A stretch of 64,000 bases of DNA, from the NCBI RefSeq assembly GCF_019084545.1, contig NZ_JAHREP010000028.1:1-64000 (forward strand), read 5' to 3'. The notes under the pieces are model-generated. The model had not been told where the DNA came from. It worked only from the letters and a program-made list of their open reading frames with translations, and made no database searches. Shown piece after piece: positions 47,653-56,401 of this stretch. The stretch is from Marinobacterium ramblicola. GTDB lineage: Bacteria; Pseudomonadota; Gammaproteobacteria; Pseudomonadales; Balneatricaceae. Position 1 is the first letter of the stretch. Each line of letters opens with the position of its first letter. The position numbers were made by a program, and so were the translations under genes.

Positions 47653-50600
47653 GTGTGGCGATTAAACGTGCAATGCGCTTCGCATTGCTCGCGTTGTTGA
47701 TTCTATTGCTGCTGGTTGTGAGTCTGCTTGGCTGGGCCTTGGCGACGGAATCCGGAAGCCAGTGGCTGGTTCAGCGTGCTACCGCTTTTGTGCCCGGAGA
47801 GCTGAAGATCGGGCAGGTATCCGGACGGTTGATTCGTGATCTACGACTGCGCGATATCGAGTATCGCAACGATCAGCTGCTGCTGATCGGTGAATCGCTG
47901 GCGCTGGATTGGCAACCCATGCAGTTGTTGTCGGGGGCGTTGCGGGTTGAGCGCCTGGCTGTTGGCAGTGTCGATCTGCATCTTCCATCAACCTCTAATG
48001 AGCAGGCTCAGACGCCATCCGACGCTCCCCTGCTGTTGCCGGAACGGGTCGCGTTGCCGCTGGCCATCGATATCCAGCAGCTGACCCTGCAACGGGTACG
48101 GCTCTTTACGGGAGAGACCGATGCGCCGGCTCAGCAGCTCGACAGCGCACAGTTGAGCCTGAGGGCTCAGGAGCAACGGCTGGAGTTGCAGCAGCTGATA
48201 TTGCGCTCCCCGTTGGCGGATCTGGATCTGGCCGGTCGTGCAACGCTGGCTGCCGACTATCCCCTCGAACTCACCACGCAGTGGCGGTTGCGCCTGCCGG
48301 GCGCGGCGCAGAACGGTGACGTGCAACGGACGGCTCAGTTGGATGGGCAGGGAACGCTGAATGGCACCCTGCGTCAGCTTGATCTTGAGCAGCGGATAGA
48401 GGGGGCGGCGGATCTGCAGCTAAATGCTCGGCTGGAGCAGGTCTTGAGTGCCCCTCAGTGGCAGGCGCAGCTGGAGCTGAGCCGACTCGATCTGAAGCAG
48501 TTGCTGCAGGACCCCGCACCCGAACTGCTGGAACTTCAGCCCCAAGCCAGCATCCGGGCAAAAGGGGGGCTGGAGTCCGCCGAGCTGGATCTGGTTCTGG
48601 AGGTTACGTTGCCGGAGCTGAAGAGGACCCGGGTAAACCTGCTTGCCGATGCGTCGGCGCAGCGTATCGAGATCCGCACACTCTCCTTGCAACCGGAACA
48701 GGGCGACGCCCGATTCGACGCGTCCGGCCAGATTGTCGATCCTCTTGGTGCTCGCCGACTCGATGCCCGGATTGGCTGGCAGTCGCTGCACTATCCGCTC
48801 GGCCAGATCTCCCCGATGCTGTCGTCGCCGGCTGGCGAGTTGAAGCTGTCCGGCACGCTGGATGACTACCGGCTCGAACTGCACACCGAGCTAGAGGGTG
48901 CCGAGCTACCGCCCACCCGGCTCACAGCCCAGGGGCGGGGCAGTATGGATGGTTTGAACCTGCAGCAGTTGAGGGCCGATACGCTTGGCGGTCGTATTGA
49001 GGTCGACGGCGATCTGCACTGGACCCCAAGGGTCGATTGGGATCTGCAGTTGAGCGCCGAAAGGCTGCAGCCCGAGCTCAAGTGGCCGCAGTTAAACAAC
49101 GGCAGTCTGAACGCGAGGCTGCGCAGCCAGGGTGAGATCGGGGAGCAGTTGCAAGCCCTGATTCAGGTCGACCAGCTGGGTGGCAGGCTGCAGGGGCAGG
49201 CGTTGAAAGGCAGCGGGCAGGCGAAGATTGCCGGTAGCGCGCTGAGCTTGGAGCAGTTGGATCTGAGTTGGGGTGAGGCCAGGGTTCAGGCGAGCGGCGA
49301 TATCGCCGAGCAGTTGGCGCTGCAGTGGCAGCTCAGGATTCCCGATCTTGGCACGCTGCGGCCTGGCGCCGGGGGGCAGATAACGGGGGAGGGGCGGCTG
49401 AGTGGCGCACGCCAGCTCCCGACCTTGAGCGCAACGCTTGATGTCTCGGCGTTGCATTATGGCACCACCCGTGTCGAACAGCTGGACGCGCAACTGGCAT
49501 TCGATCCCAGCTGGAAGACGCCTGCGGATATCCGCGTGGATGTCCGGCAGATCGTCAGTGCCGGGCAGACGATCAGCAGTGCGGCGCTCAATATCAGCGG
49601 TACGGACCAGCAGTTGAGGATTGCACTTGATGCCGATGCGGATCCGGCTGCGCGTCTTAGCCTTCGCGCGGATGGGCAGTTATCCACCGATCTGCAACGG
49701 GATCCGGCGTACTGGAGTTGGAGTGGTCGGCTAACCCGGCTAGACCTGTCCAACTCTCAGGCTGGACGCTGGGCGATGACCGCGCCGGCGGCGGTTGAAG
49801 CGGATCCGCAACGTTATCGGCTTGGCCGCGTTTGTCTGGCCTCGGTGGATCTGGAGGGTAGCGCCTGCTTAGAGGCCAACGGCGAACAGGGAACGGCGCA
49901 GCCCAGTGCACAAGCCAATCTGAATATTGCGGGGCTGTCGCTGCAGATACTCGCCCCCTTTATGCCTGAGCCAACGGAGATCGATGGCCGTGTCGATGCC
50001 CAGGCCGAGTTCAGTCTGCATGCAGGGGCCAGTCGCTATAACGCCCGCGTACAACTGCCGCAGGCGGCTCTGTCGCTTCCGGATAGCGATCTGGATCTGA
50101 CACTTGACGGCAGTCTGATCGAGCTTCAAGGCGATAGCAAAAGTGCGCAGGCGCAGCTCGACATCGCCATGGAACCTCTGCAGGGTGGCATCCGGGGACA
50201 GGTCGGCGTACAGGATCTGAGCGGGACTCAGCGCCTCAAGGGGGAGATAAATGGCCGGATCGAGCAGCTACGTCCCTTGGCTCTTCTGCTGCCGGCGTTG
50301 CAGATTCATGGCGGTTCGGCCAGCGCTGCACTGGCGATAGGAGGCAGAGTAACAGAGCCGGAGCTAAACGGCCGCTTATCCCTCAGTGAGGGCGATATCG
50401 AACTGCCTGGCGCCGGTATTCGTGTTTCCGAGATCAACCTGAAACTGGCGGATGACCCCGCTCACACAGGGCAGATGCGTGTCGATGGCAGTGCGCTGTC
50501 GGGGCAGGGGCGGCTGACGCTGAATGGCACACTGCTGCCGATGCAGCAGCGTGCGGAGCTGGCGGTCAAAGGGGCACGTTTCGAAGCGGTGAATACCTCC

Positions 50601-51494
50601 CAAGTGCAGCTGCTGGTATCGCCGGATCTGCAGCTGGCGCTGTCGCCGCAGAAGGTCAGTGTGCGGGGTGAACTGTTGATACCCCAGGCACTGATTCAGA
50701 CGCCAAAGTTGGAACAGAGCGCGGTCAGCGAGTCGCCCGATCTGGTGGTACGTTCCCAGGAGGGGGCGGAGAGCTCCCGTGGGCCCGAGCTGGATGTGGA
50801 TCTGCGCGTCGTGCTGGGAGAGTCGGTGCGCGTCGACGCCTTCGGTTTCAATGGCTTGCTTAACGGCGCGTTGAACCTGCAGCAGGGCAGGGGGCTGGCG
50901 CGGGGTACAGGCAGCGTGGGTGTTGCCAGCGGTCAGTACCGGCTGTATGGGCAGAATCTGGAGATCAGTCGCGGAAACGTGATCTTCACCGGCGGTCCGC
51001 TGAGTAACCCCGGCCTGGATCTGCGGGTCGAGCGTGAGGTGGACGATGTGATTGTGGGCGCGCTGGTGGGCGGTACGCTGCGCAAGCCCGATCTGAAGCT
51101 GACCTCGTCGCCCGCGATGCCGGATAACCGCATACTCTCCTATCTGGTGCTGGGGCGGGCGCCGGACGCGACATCCTCCGGCGAACAGCAGATGTTGATG
51201 AAGTTGGCTCTGTCACTCGGCGCCAAGGGCGGCACCAGCATCACCGAGAAGTTGACTCAGTCGCTGAATGTGGACGAGATTGGCTTCTCGTCGGGCGAAA
51301 CGGTGGACGATACCTCGTTCTATATCGGCAAATACCTGTCACCGGAGTTGTATATCAAGTATGGCGTTGGCCTGATCAATCCGGTCAACACCTTCCTGAT
51401 GCGTTATCAGCTCAGTAAACGGCTGTCGCTGGAGACCGAAACCAGTGCCGAGGGCAGTGGCGGCGACCTGATCTACAGCTTCGAGAGCGATTGA
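47649..51494 (+). CDS. tamB: TamB translocation and assembly module protein
   Basis: TamB is a very long periplasm-spanning beta-taco protein anchored by an N-terminal TM helix. Here it is 1281 residues, near E. coli TamB (1259). Residues 9-28 are the TM anchor, then repetitive beta-strand units, and the C-terminal DUF490 region (about 960-1281) ends in the aromatic barrel-like ETSAEGSGGDLIYSFESD. It starts with GTG at 47649 overlapping the tamA stop, so translation is coupled. It may also move phospholipids between membranes, as known in other species. Confidence 0.94.
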   Translation: MSVAIKRAMRFALLALLILLLLVVSLLGWALATESGSQWLVQRATAFVPGELKIGQVSGRLIRDLRLRDIEYRNDQLLLIGESLALDWQPMQLLSGALRVERLAVGSVDLHLPSTSNEQAQTPSDAPLLLPERVALPLAIDIQQLTLQRVRLFTGETDAPAQQLDSAQLSLRAQEQRLELQQLILRSPLADLDLAGRATLAADYPLELTTQWRLRLPGAAQNGDVQRTAQLDGQGTLNGTLRQLDLEQRIEGAADLQLNARLEQVLSAPQWQAQLELSRLDLKQLLQDPAPELLELQPQASIRAKGGLESAELDLVLEVTLPELKRTRVNLLADASAQRIEIRTLSLQPEQGDARFDASGQIVDPLGARRLDARIGWQSLHYPLGQISPMLSSPAGELKLSGTLDDYRLELHTELEGAELPPTRLTAQGRGSMDGLNLQQLRADTLGGRIEVDGDLHWTPRVDWDLQLSAERLQPELKWPQLNNGSLNARLRSQGEIGEQLQALIQVDQLGGRLQGQALKGSGQAKIAGSALSLEQLDLSWGEARVQASGDIAEQLALQWQLRIPDLGTLRPGAGGQITGEGRLSGARQLPTLSATLDVSALHYGTTRVEQLDAQLAFDPSWKTPADIRVDVRQIVSAGQTISSAALNISGTDQQLRIALDADADPAARLSLRADGQLSTDLQRDPAYWSWSGRLTRLDLSNSQAGRWAMTAPAAVEADPQRYRLGRVCLASVDLEGSACLEANGEQGTAQPSAQANLNIAGLSLQILAPFMPEPTEIDGRVDAQAEFSLHAGASRYNARVQLPQAALSLPDSDLDLTLDGSLIELQGDSKSAQAQLDIAMEPLQGGIRGQVGVQDLSGTQRLKGEINGRIEQLRPLALLLPALQIHGGSASAALAIGGRVTEPELNGRLSLSEGDIELPGAGIRVSEINLKLADDPAHTGQMRVDGSALSGQGRLTLNGTLLPMQQRAELAVKGARFEAVNTSQVQLLVSPDLQLALSPQKVSVRGELLIPQALIQTPKLEQSAVSESPDLVVRSQEGAESSRGPELDVDLRVVLGESVRVDAFGFNGLLNGALNLQQGRGLARGTGSVGVASGQYRLYGQNLEISRGNVIFTGGPLSNPGLDLRVEREVDDVIVGALVGGTLRKPDLKLTSSPAMPDNRILSYLVLGRAPDATSSGEQQMLMKLALSLGAKGGTSITEKLTQSLNVDEIGFSSGETVDDTSFYIGKYLSPELYIKYGVGLINPVNTFLMRYQLSKRLSLETETSAEGSGGDLIYSFESD

Positions 51495-51565
51495 CTATCC
51501 GATCTGCTTGCGCCACTTGCTTCGCCGGCGATGGATAAGCGTGCGAGCTGTTGTTACAACCCGGG

Positions 51566-52519
51566 CTAGTGCTCGGCAATATCGCCATATATGCGGGCGT
51601 GCAGTGAGTTGACGTTTCTGCGCACATAATCCAGGAACGCCTGCATGACCGGTGTGGGTTGTTTGGCGGAGGGGTAGACGGTGCACCAGGAGCGACGCAG
51701 CGGAAAGCCTTCCACCTTCACGATGGCCAGCTCTCCCAGTCTGATCTCGGCGCTGACGCTTAGCTTGGGCAGCACCGCAACGCCCAGGCCCGCGAGTACG
51801 CCATGTTTGATTGCGGCATTGGAGCCGAGCTCCATTTTGGGGTTCAGGCTCAGTCGCTTGCGTCGGCACCACTCCTCCAGGGCTAGGCGGGTGCCGGAGC
51901 CCGGTTCGCGAATCAGCAGACCGGCGTCGAGAAACGACTGTGGCGTAAGATCTTCCCGGAACCGCAGCGGGTCGTCCGCACGCACCACCGCCACCATCTC
52001 GTTATCGAGGAAGGGCATGCTCGACAGGGAGCGCGCATCGGGCACCATGCCCATGATGATCAGGTCGTCGCGGTTCTCGTTCAGGCGCTCTGTCGCCTGG
52101 GCTCGGTTTACCACTCTCAGGCGAACGCTGACCTGGGGGTACTCCTTTAAAAATCCCTCCAACAGATAGGGCACCACATACTGGGCGGTACTGACGGCGG
52201 CCAGGCGCAACTCACCGCGAACCTGGCCCTGAAGCTCGTCAAGTTCCATCTGCAACCGCTCCAGATCGGCGAAGATCGAGCGTACAGCCAGCATCAGCTG
52301 CTCCCCGGCCGCGGTCACGTAAAGCTGTTTGCCGACGTACTCGAATACCGGCTGTCCCAGTGCCTGCTCCAGTTGGCGAATCTGAGCACTGACGGCGGGT
52401 TGGGTAAGACCCAGCTCCTCCGCGGCGCGGCTATAGCTCTGGCGCTGATATACCGTTCTGAACACCTGTAGTTGGCGGAAGGACAGCCTGTTGAGCAGTT
52501 GCGTAAGGGTGTAGGGCAT
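51566..52519 (-). CDS. pycR: LysR family regulator, probably of pyruvate carboxylase
   Basis: The 317-residue regulator has an N-terminal winged HTH (FRQLQVFRTVYQRQSYSRAAEELGLTQPAVSAQIRQLEQALG, about 14-56) and a periplasmic-binding-like effector domain. The gene diverges from pycA and pycB with an 18-base inverted repeat in between. Pseudomonas PycR has the same layout and regulates pyruvate carboxylase, which is the reason for the name. The family also includes CbbR-like proteins; without context I could not separate them. Confidence 0.85.
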   Translation of the reverse strand: MPYTLTQLLNRLSFRQLQVFRTVYQRQSYSRAAEELGLTQPAVSAQIRQLEQALGQPVFEYVGKQLYVTAAGEQLMLAVRSIFADLERLQMELDELQGQVRGELRLAAVSTAQYVVPYLLEGFLKEYPQVSVRLRVVNRAQATERLNENRDDLIIMGMVPDARSLSSMPFLDNEMVAVVRADDPLRFREDLTPQSFLDAGLLIREPGSGTRLALEEWCRRKRLSLNPKMELGSNAAIKHGVLAGLGVAVLPKLSVSAEIRLGELAIVKVEGFPLRRSWCTVYPSAKQPTPVMQAFLDYVRRNVNSLHARIYGDIAEH

Positions 52520-52557
52520 GGAGCTGCGTTGCCAATAAACCGTTGTTGGATATTGCG

Positions 52558-52575
52558 TATAAGTAAAACCTTATA
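52558..52575. promoter_or_regulatory. LysR box between pycR and pycA
   Basis: TATAAG (52558-52563), spacer TAAAAC, CTTATA (52570-52575): perfect 6-base arms and a fit to the T-N11-A pattern of LysR regulators. It is placed 38 bases from the pycR start and about 90 bases before pycA. Confidence 0.55.
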
Positions 52576-52664
52576 GTATTCAGAAAAAATATCAATTTAT
52601 CCTTTTCGCCCGAGTCGTCTAGTCTGGATTGATCTGATCGATGCACTCTTCAGGGAGAAGATCC

Positions 52665-54080
52665 ATGTTGAAAAAGATCCTGATTGCCAACCGCGGCGAG
52701 ATTGCGGTCCGTATCGTGCGGGCCTGCGCCGAAATGAATATCCGCTCGGTGGCGATCTTTACCGAACCGGACCGCTATTCGTTGCACGTCAAGCGCGCCG
52801 ACGAAGCGCATTACGTCGGCGAAGATCCCCTGGCCGGCTATCTGGATCCGCGTCGGATCGTTAACCTGGCGGTTGAAACCGGTTGCGATGCGATCCATCC
52901 CGGTTACGGCTTCCTGTCCGAAAACAGCGAATTTGCCCGAATCTGCGCCGAGCGCGGTATCACCTTTATCGGCCCCAGGGCCGATGTTATCGCCAAGATG
53001 GGCGACAAGACCGCTGCGCGTGCAAGCATGATCGCCGCGGGCGTACCGGTGACGCCGGGCACCGAAGGCAACCTGGCCGATCTCGACGAAGCGTTGCGCG
53101 TGGCGGACGAGATCGGCTATCCGGTGATGCTGAAGGCGACATCGGGTGGCGGCGGCCGTGGTATCCGCCGTTGCGACAGCGCAGCCGAACTGAAGGCTCA
53201 ATACCCGCGTGTCATTTCCGAGGCGACCAAGGCGTTCGGTTCCGCCGAGGTATTCATGGAGAAGTGTATCGTCGATCCCAAGCATATCGAGGTGCAGGTG
53301 CTGGCGGACAGCCAGGGCAACGCGATCCATTTATATGAGCGTGACTGCTCCATCCAGCGCCGCAACCAGAAGCTGATCGAGATCGCGCCCAGCCCGTCGC
53401 TGACCCCGGAGCAGCGCAACTATGTCGGCGAACTGGCGGTGAGGGCCGCGAAAGCCGTCGGTTACGAGAATGCTGGTACCGTGGAGTTCCTGGTCACCGG
53501 CAACGAGATCTACTTCATGGAGATGAACACCCGCGTGCAGGTGGAACACACCATCTCCGAGCAGATCACCGGCGTCGATATCGTACGCGAACAGATCCGC
53601 GTCGCCTCCGGCCTGCCGCTGAGCTACCGCCAGGAGGATATCAGCTACCGCGGCTATGCCCTGCAGTTCCGTATCAACGCCGAGGACCCGAAGAACAACT
53701 TCCTGCCCAGCTTTGGTCGCATCACCCGCTACTATGCACCGGGCGGCCCCGGCGTGCGTACTGATACCGCGATCTATACCGGCTACACCATTCCGCCGTA
53801 CTTCGACTCCATGTGCCTTAAACTGATCGTCTGGGCGTTGAACTGGGAGGAGGCGCTGGACCGCGGTGCGCGGGCGCTGTCCGACATGCGTGTGCAGGGG
53901 GTCAAGACCACCGCACGTTACTATCAGGAGATCCTGCAGGATCCCGATTTCCGCAGTGGCGAGTTCAATACCAGTTTCGTGCCCAACCACCCGCAGCTGC
54001 TGAACTATTCCGAGAAACGAGATCCCAGCGAGATCGCCCTGGCGATCGCCGCCGCCCTTGCCGCCCATGCCGGCGTGTAA
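52665..54080 (+). CDS. pycA: Pyruvate carboxylase subunit A (biotin carboxylase)
   Basis: PycA carboxylates the biotin on PycB using ATP and bicarbonate. The 471-residue ATP-grasp protein starts with MLKKILIANRGEIAVRIVRAC and has HPGYGFLSEN at about 76, the glycine-rich ATP loop ATSGGGGRGIR at about 160, and FMEMNTRVQVEHTISE (about 284-299) for metal binding. The ATG at 52665 follows AGGGAGAAG. It is followed by the pycB gene after 24 bases. The two-subunit type fits Pseudomonas. AccC is a paralogue, but the partner gene decides. Confidence 0.94.
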   Translation: MLKKILIANRGEIAVRIVRACAEMNIRSVAIFTEPDRYSLHVKRADEAHYVGEDPLAGYLDPRRIVNLAVETGCDAIHPGYGFLSENSEFARICAERGITFIGPRADVIAKMGDKTAARASMIAAGVPVTPGTEGNLADLDEALRVADEIGYPVMLKATSGGGGRGIRRCDSAAELKAQYPRVISEATKAFGSAEVFMEKCIVDPKHIEVQVLADSQGNAIHLYERDCSIQRRNQKLIEIAPSPSLTPEQRNYVGELAVRAAKAVGYENAGTVEFLVTGNEIYFMEMNTRVQVEHTISEQITGVDIVREQIRVASGLPLSYRQEDISYRGYALQFRINAEDPKNNFLPSFGRITRYYAPGGPGVRTDTAIYTGYTIPPYFDSMCLKLIVWALNWEEALDRGARALSDMRVQGVKTTARYYQEILQDPDFRSGEFNTSFVPNHPQLLNYSEKRDPSEIALAIAAALAAHAGV

Positions 54081-54104
54081 GCCGTTGCGAAAAGGAGAGA
54101 TTTG

Positions 54105-55901
54105 ATGAGCAAGATTAACGTTACCGATGTGATTCTGCGCGATGCCCACCAGTCCCTGATCGCGACCCGCATGCGCACCGAGGATATGCTGCCGATCTGC
54201 GACAAACTGGACAAGGTAGGGTTCTGGTCGCTGGAGGTCTGGGGCGGCGCTACGTTCGATGCCTGTGTGCGCTTCCTGAAAGAGGACCCCTGGGAGCGTC
54301 TGCGTGAATTGCGCAAGGCGCTGCCCAATACCCGACTGCAGATGCTGCTGCGCGGTCAGAACCTGCTCGGTTACCGTCACTACGCCGATGACGTGGTGGA
54401 GGCGTTCGTCGCCAAGGCGGCGGAAAACGGTATCGACGTGTTCCGCGTGTTCGACGCCCTGAACGACCTGCGTAACCTGGAGGTGGCGATCAAGGCGGTG
54501 AAGAAAGCGGGCAAGCACGCCCAGGGTACCATCTGCTACACCACCAGCCCGGTGCACACCGCAGAGCTGTTTGTAAAACAGGCGCAGGCACTCAAGGCGA
54601 TGGGCGCCGACTCCATCGCGATCAAGGATATGGCCGGTTTGCTGACGCCATACGCGACCTACGATCTGGTCAAGGCGATCAAGGGCGCGGTGGATCTGCC
54701 GCTGTTTATCCACAGCCACTCGACTGCCGGTTTGGCGGCCCAGTGCCAGCTCAAGGCGATCGAAGCGGGCGCCGAGCATATCGACACCGCGATCTCCTCC
54801 TTTGCCTGGGGTACCAGCCACCCGGCTACCGAATCCCAGGTTGCCGCACTGCGCGGTACCCAGTGGGATACCGGGCTGGATCTGGAGCTGCTCGGCGAGA
54901 TCGCCGACTACTTCCGCGAGGTGCGCAAGAAGTACCACCAGTTCGAATCCGAATTCACCCGCGAGGATGTATCGGTACAGATCAACCAGGTACCGGGCGG
55001 CATGATGTCCAACCTGGCCAATCAGTTGAAGGAGCAGAATGCGCTGGGCCGCATCCGCGAAGTGTTCACCGAGATTCCGGCCGTGCGCAAGGACCTGGGC
55101 TACCCGCCGTTGGTCACGCCGACCTCCCAGATCGTCGGTACCCAGGCGGTGCTGAACGTACTGACCGGCGAGCGCTACAAGTCGATCACCAACGAGGTCA
55201 AGCGCTACCTTCAGGGTGGCTATGGCCAGCCGCCGGCCGAGGTGGATGCCAAACTGCGCACCAAGGCGGTGGGTAAGGAGGAGTTGATCGAAGGTCGCCC
55301 GGCTGATCTGCTCAAGCCGGAGATGGCGCGTCTGCGCAAGGAGATCGGCGACCTGGCGCTGAGCGACGAAGATGTGCTGACCTTCGCCATGTTCCAGGAT
55401 ATCGGCCGGCAGTTCCTTGAACAGCGCGCCGCCGGCACCCTGGAGCCGGAAGCGCTGCTACCGTTGGAAAAGGCGGGTCGAACTGTCGAGGAAGGCGTTG
55501 CCACCGAGTTCAAGGTCGATGTGCATGGCGAAACCTACGAGATCGCCATCACCGGCGTCGGCGGCCATGAGAGCGGCAAGCGCCATATCTACCTGACCCT
55601 GGACGGCATGCCGGAGGAGGTGCTGTTCGAACCGCTTAACGCTTATGTCTCCACCGGTGCAAGCGGGCGTCGCCAGGCCTGCGCGCCGGGCCATGTCACC
55701 ACCGGTATGCCGGGCAACATCGTCGATGTACTGGTTGCGGTCGGCGACAAGGTCAGCGCCGGTCAGCCGGTGTTGATCACCGAAGCGATGAAGATGGAGA
55801 CCGAGATTCAGGCACCGATCGCCGGTACCGTCACCGGCGTGCATGTGGCCAAGGGCGACCGCGTCACTCCGGGCGAGGTGCTGATCGAGATCGAAGCGTA
55901 A
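54105..55901 (+). CDS. pycB: Pyruvate carboxylase subunit B (oxaloacetate decarboxylase alpha-like)
   Basis: PycB transfers CO2 from biotin to pyruvate to give oxaloacetate, refilling the TCA cycle. The 598-residue chain has the carboxyltransferase barrel (VTDVILRDAHQSLIATRMR at the start, KDMAGLLTP with the catalytic Lys near 169) and a C-terminal biotinyl domain with EAMKMETE, Lys563 being biotinylated. ATG at 54105 has AAGGAG upstream. Closely related to OadA of the sodium pump, but OadB and OadG are absent here, so the carboxylase role is favoured. The LysR regulator lies upstream. A terminator follows. Confidence 0.93.
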   Translation: MSKINVTDVILRDAHQSLIATRMRTEDMLPICDKLDKVGFWSLEVWGGATFDACVRFLKEDPWERLRELRKALPNTRLQMLLRGQNLLGYRHYADDVVEAFVAKAAENGIDVFRVFDALNDLRNLEVAIKAVKKAGKHAQGTICYTTSPVHTAELFVKQAQALKAMGADSIAIKDMAGLLTPYATYDLVKAIKGAVDLPLFIHSHSTAGLAAQCQLKAIEAGAEHIDTAISSFAWGTSHPATESQVAALRGTQWDTGLDLELLGEIADYFREVRKKYHQFESEFTREDVSVQINQVPGGMMSNLANQLKEQNALGRIREVFTEIPAVRKDLGYPPLVTPTSQIVGTQAVLNVLTGERYKSITNEVKRYLQGGYGQPPAEVDAKLRTKAVGKEELIEGRPADLLKPEMARLRKEIGDLALSDEDVLTFAMFQDIGRQFLEQRAAGTLEPEALLPLEKAGRTVEEGVATEFKVDVHGETYEIAITGVGGHESGKRHIYLTLDGMPEEVLFEPLNAYVSTGASGRRQACAPGHVTTGMPGNIVDVLVAVGDKVSAGQPVLITEAMKMETEIQAPIAGTVTGVHVAKGDRVTPGEVLIEIEA

Positions 55902-55930
55902 ACACATTCCCCAAGTTGCAATGGAGATTG

Positions 55931-55964
55931 GCCCCCACCGAGGCATCGGCGGGGGTCTTTTTTA
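55931..55964. terminator. Terminator between pycB and pilE
   Basis: CCCCC (55932-55936) pairs with GGGGG (55951-55955) and, past one mismatch, CCGA (55938-55941) with TCGG (55946-55949). A T-run follows. The end overlaps the pilE stop at 55962. Confidence 0.85.
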
Positions 55965-56387
55965 TCTCCCCCAGCAGTCGTCGACATCGCCGCTCGCACC
56001 TTTGACCCCGGCAAAACTGTAGGTCAGCGTGCCGCACCTGTCTCCGGCCATGGCGCTACCCGCTTTGGGCTCGGCTTTCAAGGTATACGAGTTGGCATTG
56101 ATGGAGCTGAATGACAGGTCATAGTATTTGGTGCTGCCGTCTTTGGGTGACTCGTTATAGGGCAGTGTCGGCGCCGCATTACTGGTGTTGAGATACATCC
56201 CGTTACTTGTGTGATATCGCTCCATAAACTGCGACAGCTCCAGCAGGTTGACGCGAGCGTCGGAACGCCTCGCCTCGCGGACATACTCCAAATAGGAGGG
56301 GTAAGCGATGGCGGCCAGGATACCGATGACGGCGACGGTGATCATCAGTTCGATCAGGCTAAAGCCGGAACTTCGATTGGCGGACAA
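55962..56387 (-). CDS. pilE: Type IV pilin PilE (minor pilin)
   Basis: The 141-residue prepilin has leader MSANRSSG cut before FSLIELMITVAVIGILAAIAYPSY (Phe9, Glu13 in E5 position). The start is TTG at 56387 because AAGGGGAG lies at a good distance and the leader then has the normal length; the longer frame would add 40 unrelated residues and overlap pilY1. The C-terminal loop has a cysteine pair (DRCGTL and DDCWG). It is the last gene of the operon, 14 bases after pilY1. In Pseudomonas, PilE is the adaptor minor pilin of the tip complex. Confidence 0.9.
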   Translation of the reverse strand: MSANRSSGFSLIELMITVAVIGILAAIAYPSYLEYVREARRSDARVNLLELSQFMERYHTSNGMYLNTSNAAPTLPYNESPKDGSTKYYDLSFSSINANSYTLKAEPKAGSAMAGDRCGTLTYSFAGVKGASGDVDDCWGR

Positions 56388-56401
56388 ATTCTCTACTCCC
56401 C

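Noticed and set aside
53331-54938. 535-codon open frame antisense to pycA and pycB
   Set aside because: It crosses the junction of two well-defined genes on the other strand, has no family resemblance and no ribosome binding site.
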